Positions 1 to 5,208 of a DNA stretch of 5,575 nucleotides are shown piece by piece. The notes under the pieces are model-generated. The model worked only from the letters and a program-made list of their open reading frames with translations, had not been told where the DNA came from and made no database searches. The first letter of the stretch is position 1; each line of letters starts with the position of its first letter. The translations under genes and the position numbers were made by a program. Source of the DNA: Oscillibacter sp. CAG:241 (lineage in GTDB: Bacteria > Bacillota > Clostridia > Oscillospirales > Oscillospiraceae); contig FR884103.1 of NCBI GenBank assembly GCA_000435975.1, positions 13,168 through 18,742 on the forward strand, given 5' to 3'.

Positions 1-223
1 TCACCACGTCTCCGGAGATAGGCTCCGTGGTGGGCACCAGGCTGACGCCGGCCCGGGGCAGCAGGTCCCCCGGCCACAGCAGCCGCACCGCCACAATGGC
101 CCACAGGCCATAGTGCGCCGCCCGGGGCGCTTTTTTCAGCACCACCCGCAGCACCATCACCAGCAGCACCAGCCACCCGGCGGTAACCGCCCGGTTCAGA
201 ATGGTCAGAAAAAGCTGTTCCAT
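1..223 (-). CDS. BlaR1/MecR1-type M56 sensor protease, N-terminal fragment
   Basis: The 74 visible residues are the start of a gene that runs off the left edge. They begin MEQLFLTILNRAVTAGWLVLL, with a first hydrophobic helix at about residues 8-29, a basic turn (KKAPRA) and a second helix at about 36-51 containing YGLWAIVAVRLLWP. This helix, KKAP, YxLW, RLLWP order is typical of the N-terminus of the BlaR1/M56 family of membrane metalloproteases, which sense cell-wall stress or beta-lactams and inactivate a cognate BlaI repressor. The HEXXH site would lie outside the window and is not seen. The gene starts two bases after the blaI-like stop, and its ribosome site (AAAGGAG) lies inside the end of blaI, so the two are very probably translationally coupled. 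The assignment rests on the N-terminus plus the adjacent repressor. Whether a penicillin-binding sensor domain is present cannot be judged. Confidence 0.85.
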   Translation of the reverse strand, partial: MEQLFLTILNRAVTAGWLVLLVMVLRVVLKKAPRAAHYGLWAIVAVRLLWPGDLLPRAGVSLVPTTEPISGDVV

Positions 224-225
224 GG

Positions 226-591
226 TCAGTTCTCCTTTCCGCTGTCGTCAATAAGCTGCTGCAGCTGCCGGACCTCCTTTTCTGAAAGCCGCCGCCCCCG
301 GGCAAAGGCCGCCACAAAGGCGGGCAGGGAGCCCTCAAAGGTCTTGTCCACCAGCTGGTCGATCTGGCTCTGCTGCACCTGCTCCTTCGTGACCAGACTG
401 GTCACCACGGCGTTTTCATTTTTCACCACGCCCCGCTGGCTCAGCCGCCGGATCACGGTATAGGTGGTGGCCTTGGACCAGCCCAGCTGCTCCTGGCACA
501 GATGCACCAGCTGGGTGCTGTTCACCGGCTCGTGCTCCCACAGGATCAGGCAGAACCGGTACTCGCTCTCGAATATCTGGGGTACGCTCAT
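226..591 (-). CDS. blaI: BlaI/MecI/CopY-family transcriptional repressor
   Basis: A 121-residue protein, the usual length for Penicillinase_R (BlaI/MecI) repressors. Residues 1-65 form the winged helix: ESEYRFCLILWEH is the first helix, WSKATTYTVIRRLSQRGVV (38-56) contains the recognition helix and the start of the wing, and NENAVVTSLVTKEQ follows. Residues 70-121 are the helical dimerisation tail ending in LSEKEVRQLQQLID. In the family, dimers bind palindromic operators and are cleaved or released when the partner BlaR1 is activated. Here the partner gene follows after two bases, and a nested palindrome covers the promoter upstream, so autoregulation is expected. The ATG at 591 has AAGGAGG nine bases upstream. 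The beta-lactam link is inferred from the family; many clostridial BlaI/BlaR1 pairs have unknown targets, so the symbol denotes the family only. Confidence 0.93.
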   Translation of the reverse strand: MSVPQIFESEYRFCLILWEHEPVNSTQLVHLCQEQLGWSKATTYTVIRRLSQRGVVKNENAVVTSLVTKEQVQQSQIDQLVDKTFEGSLPAFVAAFARGRRLSEKEVRQLQQLIDDSGKEN

Positions 592-610
592 GGCACGCGC
601 CTCCTTTTGG

Positions 611-652
611 GTTGAATACGTTAAACCTTACGGTAAGTTTAACAGATTCAAC
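611..652. promoter_or_regulatory. Nested palindromic operator, probable BlaI binding site
   Basis: Two pairs of inverted arms share one centre (631.5): GTTGAAT at 611-617 with ATTCAAC at 646-652, and GTTAAAC at 620-626 with GTTTAAC at 637-643. All 14 arm base pairs are exact. A third, shifted dyad, CTTAC-G-GTAAG (627-637), fills the middle. The block overlaps the -10 box and the expected start of transcription of the blaI-like gene, where a repressor would be expected to act. The assignment to BlaI comes from position and family behaviour, not from a matched consensus. Confidence 0.75.
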
Positions 653-664
653 CTCTCCTGTCAA
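636..664 (-). promoter_or_regulatory. Sigma-A promoter for the blaI-blaR1 operon
   Basis: On the minus strand the -35 box is TTGACA (659-664), an exact consensus match. It is followed by a 17-base spacer and the -10 box TAAACT (636-641). Transcription should begin near 629-630, close to the centre of the palindromic operator, leaving a leader of about 38 bases before the ATG at 591. Confidence 0.8.
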
Positions 665-673
665 GGCTTTTTA

Positions 674-702
674 TTGACGGAAAACCGGGGGTGTGGTACA
701 CT
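674..702 (+). promoter_or_regulatory. Sigma-A promoter for the zinc-ribbon/CDF operon
   Basis: TTGACG (674-679), a 17-base spacer and TACACT (697-702) give a good plus-strand promoter with transcription expected near 709. It points away from the blaI promoter. The two -35 boxes are only nine bases apart (659-664 and 674-679), so the two operons share a very compact control region. No other promoter is evident before the gene at 922, so the leader would be about 213 nt. Confidence 0.65.
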
Positions 703-723
703 GATGGGACGATCACAAACAGC

Positions 724-892
724 TTGTGGAAAAGCCTGTCATTGCGCCGGGCCCGGCGGCCCGCTGAGGGCAGCGGGCCCTACTTGGCTCTCCCTTTGGG
801 AGAGCTGTCGGCGCAGCCGACTGAGAGGGTCCGTAGGGGCGTGGGCTCTGCCCCGCCCGAACCTGACTCCCATCAACAGCCTTTTTCCACAA
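724..892. repeat. Palindromic intergenic repeat element bounded by inverted repeats
   Basis: This stretch has no gene and is dense in hairpins: a 9-bp stem at 758-766/771-779, an 8-bp stem at 787-794/798-805 (GCTCTCCC-TTT-GGGAGAGC), a 6-bp stem at 807-812/816-821 (GTCGGC-GCA-GCCGAC), then GAGAGGG at 823-829 and a GC-rich inverted pair at 836-840/850-854. The order 'GGCTCTCCC-TTT-GGGAGAGC-TGTC...GAC-TGAGAGGG' resembles an abundant intergenic repeat that I recall from Faecalibacterium and related gut Clostridia. The block is bounded by exact 10-base inverted repeats, TTGTGGAAAA (724-733) and TTTTCCACAA (883-892), which suggests a small non-autonomous (MITE-like) element. The outer limits and the mobility are inferences. 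The core hairpin unit, about 784-830, is the surest part. Confidence 0.6.
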
Positions 893-921
893 ACCGACTA
901 TCATCAAGCGAGGAATGCATC

Positions 922-1518
922 ATGGAAGAAACCAGGAGCTTCGGCTATATCTGTCCCAAGTGCGGCAAGGCCGTTATGGCCCGGCGCAGCGCCTTTTCCC
1001 TGGCGGCGGCCGCCGCCCACATTGAGTGCCCCTGCGGCGAGTCCGACATGCTCATCGAGACCGACGGCTCCAAATTCCGCATGTGGGTGCCCTGCGGCCT
1101 GTGCGGCGAGACCCACCAGGCCGAGTGCAGCGCCGAGGCGGTGCTCCATGGCCGGGGCATCGGTCTGGCCTGCCCCAAAACCAGGCAGCTCTGCTGCTAT
1201 ATCGGCCAGGAGGAGCAGGTGTCCGCCCAGATGGAGCAGCTGGCCGTCCGGGCGGCCAAGGAGAAGGCCCAGGACCCGGAGGCCTTCACCGACAACATCA
1301 TCATGTATGAGGTGCTGTCGGAGCTGAAGGACATTGCGGCCCGGGGCGGCATCCGCTGCCGCTGCGGCAGCACCCGCTATGGCATCCAGGTCCACCGGGA
1401 CTCCGTGGATCTGTGCTGCCGGGACTGCGGCGGCAAGCTGCGTCTCCCCGCCGCCACCGACGAGGACCTGGACCGGCTCTGCTGCCAGATGTCCCTGACC
1501 ATTCCGGGGAGGGCGTAA
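922..1518 (+). CDS. Cysteine-rich protein with about three zinc-ribbon-like modules, unknown function
   Basis: A soluble 198-residue protein that I do not recognise as a named family. It has 17 cysteines, most in metal-knuckle pairs: C11-PK-C14 with C36-P-C38, C58-GL-C61 with C84 and C91/C92, and C146-R-C148 with C166-RD-C169. The pairs suggest three treble-clef or rubredoxin-like zinc modules separated by a charged helical stretch (about 95-140). No membrane segment or signal peptide is visible. The chosen ATG at 922 has GAGGA seven bases upstream. The reading frame is open further upstream, to 691, but that part lies before or at the likely transcription start and encodes the repeat element, so it is excluded. 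The gene ends one base before the CDF transporter, whose ribosome site (GGGGAGGG, 1506-1513) lies inside this gene, so the two are co-translated. A role in metal binding or sensing is plausible but unproven; nucleic-acid or protein binding is equally possible. Confidence 0.85.
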   Translation: MEETRSFGYICPKCGKAVMARRSAFSLAAAAAHIECPCGESDMLIETDGSKFRMWVPCGLCGETHQAECSAEAVLHGRGIGLACPKTRQLCCYIGQEEQVSAQMEQLAVRAAKEKAQDPEAFTDNIIMYEVLSELKDIAARGGIRCRCGSTRYGIQVHRDSVDLCCRDCGGKLRLPAATDEDLDRLCCQMSLTIPGRA

Positions 1519-1519
1519 T

Positions 1520-2692
1520 ATGATCGGACTTCTCTCCAGGTGGTTCATCCGGGACCGGGACAACGTCACGGACCCCCGGGTCCGCCGGGCCTACGGCCAG
1601 CTGTGCGGCCTGGTGGGCATCGGCCTGAACCTGCTGCTGTTTGCCGGGAAGCTGTTTGCCGGCGCGGTCAGCGGGTCCGTGGCCATCACCGCCGACGCCT
1701 TCAACAACCTGTCCGACGCCGGTTCCTCGGTGGTGACGCTGCTGGGCTTCCGCCTGGCCGGAAAAAAGCCGGATCCCCATCATCCCTTCGGCCACGGGCG
1801 GCTGGAATACGTCTCCGGTCTCATCGTGGCGGGCCTCATTCTTCTGATGGGCGTGGAGCTGGCCAAAACGTCGGTGGAGAAGATCCTCCATCCGTCGGCG
1901 GTGGATTTCAGCGTGGCCGCCCTGGTGATCCTGGCGGCGTCCATCTGCGTAAAGCTGTATATGTGCCTGTATAACCGCCGCATTGGCAAGAGGATCCACT
2001 CCGCCGCCATGGAGGCCACCGCTGCCGACAGTCTGTCGGACACGGCAGCCACCGCTGCGGTGCTGCTGGCCATGTGCATCGCCCGGTGGACCAGTCTGGA
2101 CATCGACGGCTGGGTGGGCCTGGTGGTGGCGGGCTTCATCCTGTTCTCCGGCGTCAAATCTGCCCGGGAGACCATCAGTCCCCTGCTGGGCCAGCCGCCG
2201 GAAAAGGAGTTTGTGGACCGCATAGAATCCATCGTCCTGTCCCATCCGGCCATTCTGGGTCTCCATGACCTGGTGGTCCACGATTACGGCCCCGGCCGGG
2301 TAATGGTGTCTCTCCACGCGGAGGTCCCGGCCCACGGCGATCTGCTGGAGCTTCACGACATCGTGGACAACATCGAAATGGACCTGTCCCGGCAGCTGAA
2401 CTGCCAGGCCGTGATCCACATGGACCCGGTGGTCACCGACGACGGCCTTACCGGTCCCCTCCGCAGCCGCGTGGCGGAGCTGGTGAAGCAGGTGGACCCC
2501 GCCATCACCATCCACGATTTCCGGGTGGTGGCCGGCCCTACCCACACCAATCTGGTGTTCGACGCGGTGGTGCCCTTTGACGAAAAGCTCACCGCCGCCC
2601 AGGCGGCGGACAAAATACGCACCCTGGTCCGGTCCATGGATGACGGGCGCTACTTCGCCGTGGTGAAGGTGGAAAACTCGTACATTGGATAA
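1520..2692 (+). CDS. Cation diffusion facilitator (CDF) metal exporter, Mn-type site, two C-terminal domains
   Basis: A 390-residue integral membrane antiporter of the CDF family, which exports divalent metal ions in exchange for protons. Six helices fit at about residues 28-48, 52-77, 94-115, 129-150, 162-188 and 193-213. Helix 2 carries TADAFNNLSDAG, placing N62 and D66 at the metal site. Helix 5 carries ATAADSLSDTAA, placing D170 and D174. The N-D/D-D set resembles manganese exporters such as pneumococcal MntE, not the D-D/H-D set of zinc exporters, so Mn(II) (perhaps Fe(II)) is the favoured substrate. The loop after helix 2 has the family HHPFGHGRLE stretch (87-96). A normal cytoplasmic domain (about 225-303, ending VIHMDP) is followed by an extra, similar domain (about 312-390), which makes the protein longer than the usual 300 residues. 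The start has GGGGAGGG six bases upstream. Second gene of the operon; a strong terminator follows. The family call is firm, the metal is inferred. Confidence 0.95.
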   Translation: MIGLLSRWFIRDRDNVTDPRVRRAYGQLCGLVGIGLNLLLFAGKLFAGAVSGSVAITADAFNNLSDAGSSVVTLLGFRLAGKKPDPHHPFGHGRLEYVSGLIVAGLILLMGVELAKTSVEKILHPSAVDFSVAALVILAASICVKLYMCLYNRRIGKRIHSAAMEATAADSLSDTAATAAVLLAMCIARWTSLDIDGWVGLVVAGFILFSGVKSARETISPLLGQPPEKEFVDRIESIVLSHPAILGLHDLVVHDYGPGRVMVSLHAEVPAHGDLLELHDIVDNIEMDLSRQLNCQAVIHMDPVVTDDGLTGPLRSRVAELVKQVDPAITIHDFRVVAGPTHTNLVFDAVVPFDEKLTAAQAADKIRTLVRSMDDGRYFAVVKVENSYIG

Positions 2693-2698
2693 CAAACG

Positions 2699-2738
2699 GC
2701 AAAAAGGGAGACGGGCTGCGGCCCGTCTCCCTTTTTGC
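2699..2738. terminator. Long bidirectional hairpin terminator
   Basis: An exact 18-bp stem (2699-2716 with 2721-2738) closes on the 4-base loop TGCG. The stem has a G/C core (GGGAGACGGGC), A5 on its left and T5 on its right, so each strand reads a GC stem followed by a U tract. It lies seven bases after the CDF stop and 48 bases beyond the stop of the minus-strand DUF218 gene, so it can end both convergent transcripts. Confidence 0.92.
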
Positions 2739-2785
2739 AGATTGCCAATTTTCAGATCGCCCCGCCAAAAGCGCCGCGGCCGTCT

Positions 2786-3547
2786 TTATCCCACCGCGGT
2801 GCGGATGCCCAGCACGGTTACGGCCGCAGCCTCCCGGGCCCAGTAGCCGGGGGACAGGGGCCACCAGGTGACGCAGCCGATGGACCAGGGATCCAATCCG
2901 CCCCGTCTGGCCCACACGGCAGCCCGCAGCTGGTGAAAGTTGTCCGATGCGATGGCTACCCGGGTGGGCAGGCCCTCCTTCCGGATGAGCTCCGCCGAAA
3001 ACGTCAGGTTCTCCTCCGTGGACCGGGACCGGCCCTCCAGGTAAATGCGGTCCGGGTGAATGCCCCGGGCCACCAGAGTGTTGCGGATGCAGGATGCCTC
3101 GGAAATGGGTTCGTTGTCGTTCTGTCCGCCGGAGGCTACGCACCGGCTCTCCGGGTGCTCCGACAGATAGCGGTACGCCGCGTCGATGCGGTCGTCCAGC
3201 ATCACCGTGGGGCTCCCGTCCCGGGACACCTGGCACCCCAGGACGATGACGGTGCAGTCCCCCTCCGTGGGCCGGTGCCCGGCCTGGATGCCCATCAGCA
3301 CCATCACCGCCAGGACCACCGCCGCTCCCGCGCCCACCACGGCCGCCACGGCGCGGCACAGCCACCGGGGAAGCCGGTCAAAGAGCCGGGGACACGACAG
3401 CCACACGGACAGCAGGGTCAGGGGCACCATGGGGTACAGCATGCCCACATGCCAGATGCCCATAGCTGCCGGGGCCAGGAAATACAGCTCCAGCAGTATG
3501 CACAGAAGCGCCCCGGCCATACGGAGCCAAAAGGCATATTTTTTCAC
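2786..3547 (-). CDS. YdcF/SanA-like DUF218 membrane-anchored protein, GTG start
   Basis: A 253-residue protein. Three hydrophobic segments lie at about residues 6-28, 33-51 and 64-87, followed by a DUF218 (YdcF/ElyC/SanA) domain at about 97-245. Family motifs are visible: TVIVLGCQV (99-107), the SGGQNDNEPISEA block (139-151), EGRSRSTEENL (171-181) and ASDNFHQLRA (200-209). Members are envelope proteins linked in E. coli to peptidoglycan precursor/lipid carrier metabolism (ElyC) and vancomycin tolerance (SanA); the reaction is not settled, so none is assigned. The start is GTG, one base after the udk stop, with GGAG at 3555-3558. The next in-frame ATG is codon 10, inside the first hydrophobic helix and with worse spacing, so GTG is preferred. 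It shares the udk promoter and ends before the terminator at 2699-2738. Confidence 0.9.
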   Translation of the reverse strand: MKKYAFWLRMAGALLCILLELYFLAPAAMGIWHVGMLYPMVPLTLLSVWLSCPRLFDRLPRWLCRAVAAVVGAGAAVVLAVMVLMGIQAGHRPTEGDCTVIVLGCQVSRDGSPTVMLDDRIDAAYRYLSEHPESRCVASGGQNDNEPISEASCIRNTLVARGIHPDRIYLEGRSRSTEENLTFSAELIRKEGLPTRVAIASDNFHQLRAAVWARRGGLDPWSIGCVTWWPLSPGYWAREAAAVTVLGIRTAVG

Positions 3548-3548
3548 A

Positions 3549-4163
3549 TCACTTCTCCGCGATATGGTTGGCGATGCGCTGCATGATCAGGTCCAGGGCC
3601 ACCAGGTTGTGGCCGCCCTCCAGCACCACGATATCCGCATACTTGCGGGTGGGCTCCACGAACTGCTCGTGCATGGGCTTCACCGTGGTCAGATACTGGG
3701 TCACCACCGACTGCATGGAGCGGCCCCGCTCCTCCACGTCCCGCAGGGCCCGGCGCAGAATGCGCACATCGGCGTCGGTCTCCACGAAGATCTTGATGTC
3801 CAGCAGGTCCCGCAGCTCCTTGCTCTGGAAGATCAGGATGCCCTCCACGATGACCACCTTGGCGGGCTTGATCTCCACCGTCTTGTCGGTGCGGTTGTGG
3901 ATGGCGTAATCATACACAGGGCAGTAGATCGTCTCTCCCGCCTTCAGCTTTTTCAGGTCCCGGATCATCAGATCCGTGTCGAAGGCGTCGGGATGGTCGT
4001 AATTCTGCTTGCAGCGCTCCTCAAAGGAGCAGTCCTGCCGCTTGTAGTAGTTGTCGTGGTGCACCACGGCGATGTCGTCGCCGAACCGGGACACCAGATG
4101 CTCAGTGAGGGTGGTCTTGCCGCTGCCGGTACCTCCGGCGATGCCGATGAAGATGGTGTTCAT
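3549..4163 (-). CDS. udk: Uridine kinase (uridine/cytidine kinase)
   Basis: A cytoplasmic 204-residue P-loop kinase that phosphorylates uridine or cytidine to UMP or CMP in pyrimidine salvage. The Walker A loop is GGTGSGKTT (10-18). HHDNYYK (35-41) carries the family aspartate and tyrosines, YDHPDAFD (55-62) and VYDYAIHNR (83-91) are the nucleoside-site motifs, VEGIL (106-110) follows, and the lid region has RRALRDVEERGR (137-148). The end, PTRKYADIVV, is also typical. The length is normal for Udk (about 205-213). The reading frame extends upstream to 4259, but the ATG at 4163 is chosen because the P-loop then begins at residue 10, GGAGG lies seven bases upstream, and the longer version would start before the promoter. 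First gene of a two-gene operon with the DUF218 gene, separated by one base. Confidence 0.96.
   Translation of the reverse strand: MNTIFIGIAGGTGSGKTTLTEHLVSRFGDDIAVVHHDNYYKRQDCSFEERCKQNYDHPDAFDTDLMIRDLKKLKAGETIYCPVYDYAIHNRTDKTVEIKPAKVVIVEGILIFQSKELRDLLDIKIFVETDADVRILRRALRDVEERGRSMQSVVTQYLTTVKPMHEQFVEPTRKYADIVVLEGGHNLVALDLIMQRIANHIAEK
3555..3558 (-). promoter_or_regulatory. Ribosome site deciding the GTG start of the DUF218 gene
   Basis: GGAG on the minus strand lies seven bases before the GTG at 3547 and within the last codons of udk. The ATG formed by the overlapping TGATG is followed at once by a stop codon in its own frame, so it cannot be the start. Confidence 0.7.
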
Positions 4164-4209
4164 ATCGCTGCCTCCCGCATAAGACGATTCCGGAATGATT
4201 TCTGTTTGT

Positions 4210-4238
4210 ATTATAGGGAACTTCCCGGCGGATTGCAA
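4210..4238 (-). promoter_or_regulatory. Sigma-A promoter for udk-DUF218 operon
   Basis: The minus strand reads TTGCAA (4233-4238), a 17-base spacer and a perfect TATAAT (4210-4215). Transcription should start near 4203, giving a leader of about 40 bases. The spacer contains the small dyad GGGAA-C-TTCCC (4216-4226), and the leader has the 10-base palindrome ATTCCGGAAT (4186-4195). Confidence 0.85.
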
Positions 4239-4278
4239 GGGAACATGTAAAAAAAGCATGAATTTCCAAGGATTTCAG

Positions 4279-4307
4279 TTGACGGCACCTTTGAAAATGA
4301 GTATGAT
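4279..4307 (+). promoter_or_regulatory. Sigma-A promoter for the zinc-ribbon/BIG2 gene
   Basis: TTGACG (4279-4284), a 17-base spacer and TATGAT (4302-4307) form a good plus-strand promoter, divergent from the udk promoter with 40 AT-rich bases between the two -35 boxes. Transcription should begin near 4314, leaving a leader of about 48 bases with a small hairpin (4324-4328/4334-4338). Confidence 0.78.
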
Positions 4308-4361
4308 AATAGAGAACAACTTTCGCCGCCCTTCGGCGTTTTCCAACGGAGGATATATTGT

Positions 4362-5138
4362 ATGAAGCTCATCAAGTGCCCCAAGTGCGGAGAGATGTAC
4401 TCCGACAGCTATAAAACCTGCCCCTTCTGCCAGGAGGACGAGGCCCTGAAGGGCCGGTCCGCCGCCCCCCACCGCAAGGTCACCAAGCACCGCCGGGCTC
4501 CCAGCATCCTGGGCCCCGCCATGGTGCTGGTGGTGGTATTGGCGGCGGTGCTGGTGGGTGTGCTGCTGTTCGGCGGCAAGGGCAACGCCAATAAGCCCGC
4601 AGACAAGCCCACGGTGGAGGAGCCCACGCCCACACCCACCGAGCCCCTGACCCTGGACCAGACCACCCTGAACATGAACCAGGGGGAGACGGCCACCCTC
4701 ACTGTCACCGGCGCGGAGAATGTCCTCTGGACCAGCAGCGATCCCAACGTGGCCACGGTGGACGACAGCGGCACCGTCACCGCCGGCGTTCCCGGCACGG
4801 CCACCATCACCGTCACCACCGCCGACGGCTCCCAGTCTGCCGCCTGCACCGTCCAGGTAGCCACCCCCCTGCCGCCGGAGCCGCCCAAGGAGGAGCTGGG
4901 CCTGCGCTCCATTTATCAGGCCAAGGGAGAGACCATCTCTGAGTTCTCCACCAGCGTGGGCGCCGCCGTCCAGATGCGCGTAGACGGCACCGAGCAGACC
5001 ATCACCTGGACCATCGAGGACCCCAAGATCGCCACCGTCACCGCCGACGGTCTGGTCACCGGCGTGGCCAAGGGCAAAACCGTTCTGAAGGCTACTGTGG
5101 GCGACCAGAGCGTCAGCTGCTTCGTCATCGTCAACTGA
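4362..5138 (+). CDS. Membrane-anchored zinc-ribbon protein with two extracytoplasmic BIG2-like domains
   Basis: A 258-residue protein. Residues 6-23 are a zinc ribbon (C6-PK-C9 and C20-PF-C23). A basic stretch (31-46) precedes one hydrophobic helix at about 50-71 (VLVVVLAAVLVGVLLF). A Pro/Thr-rich linker (79-96) leads to a clear BIG2 immunoglobulin-like domain (about 97-167: WTSSDPNVATVDDSGTVTAG, GTATITV) and a second, more divergent one (about 180-258: WTIEDPKIATVTADGLVTG). The positive-inside rule puts the ribbon in the cytoplasm and the Ig folds outside. BIG2 domains occur in surface and adhesion proteins, often binding cell wall or carbohydrate; no ligand can be named. The start has GGAGGA eight bases upstream. 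A single-gene unit with its own promoter and terminator. The domain call is firm, the role unknown. Confidence 0.92.
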   Translation: MKLIKCPKCGEMYSDSYKTCPFCQEDEALKGRSAAPHRKVTKHRRAPSILGPAMVLVVVLAAVLVGVLLFGGKGNANKPADKPTVEEPTPTPTEPLTLDQTTLNMNQGETATLTVTGAENVLWTSSDPNVATVDDSGTVTAGVPGTATITVTTADGSQSAACTVQVATPLPPEPPKEELGLRSIYQAKGETISEFSTSVGAAVQMRVDGTEQTITWTIEDPKIATVTADGLVTGVAKGKTVLKATVGDQSVSCFVIVN

Positions 5139-5152
5139 ATCCCCGTATCCTC

Positions 5153-5185
5153 TCGCCCCGCAGCGCTGCTGCGGGGCGATTTTTT
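5153..5185 (+). terminator. Intrinsic terminator of the BIG2 gene
   Basis: A 12-bp GC-rich stem (5153-5164 with 5168-5179), a 3-base loop and a run of six T (5180-5185), beginning 15 bases after the stop codon at 5138. Confidence 0.93.
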
Positions 5186-5208
5186 GTCCGGGCGGGCGTT
5201 CCCGCCGC

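Noticed and set aside
724..892. Pair of DnaA-box-like sites (TTTTCCACA and its reverse complement)
   Set aside because: Each differs by one base from TTATCCACA, but there are only two, they bound a repeat element, and there is no AT-rich unwinding region or replication gene nearby.
703..921. Manganese (yybP-ykoY) riboswitch in the leader of the CDF operon
   Set aside because: It would fit a Mn exporter, but I see none of the conserved yybP-ykoY loop sequence; the structure is explained by the palindromic repeat element.
691..921. N-terminal extension of the ribbon protein
   Set aside because: The frame is open, but it starts upstream of the expected transcription start, translates the repeat element, and lacks a ribosome site, whereas the ATG at 922 has a good one.
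464..1327. Plus-strand open frame (287 codons) spanning the blaI start, the promoters and the ribbon gene
   Set aside because: It crosses two promoters and the repeat element, has no recognisable domain, and overlaps two supported genes in other frames.
1301..2695. Long minus-strand open frame (464 codons) opposite the CDF gene
   Set aside because: Its composition (His-, Gly-, Gln-rich with no family motifs) is that of an antisense shadow in GC-rich coding DNA, and the plus strand encodes an unmistakable CDF.
3186..4250. Long plus-strand open frame (354 codons) opposite udk and the DUF218 gene
   Set aside because: Low-complexity His/Val-rich translation, no ribosome site of note, and it spans two well-supported genes on the other strand.
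4324..4338. Hairpin before the BIG2 gene as an attenuator
   Set aside because: The stem is only 5 bp and the following T run is short (TTTT after one G), so termination is not supported.
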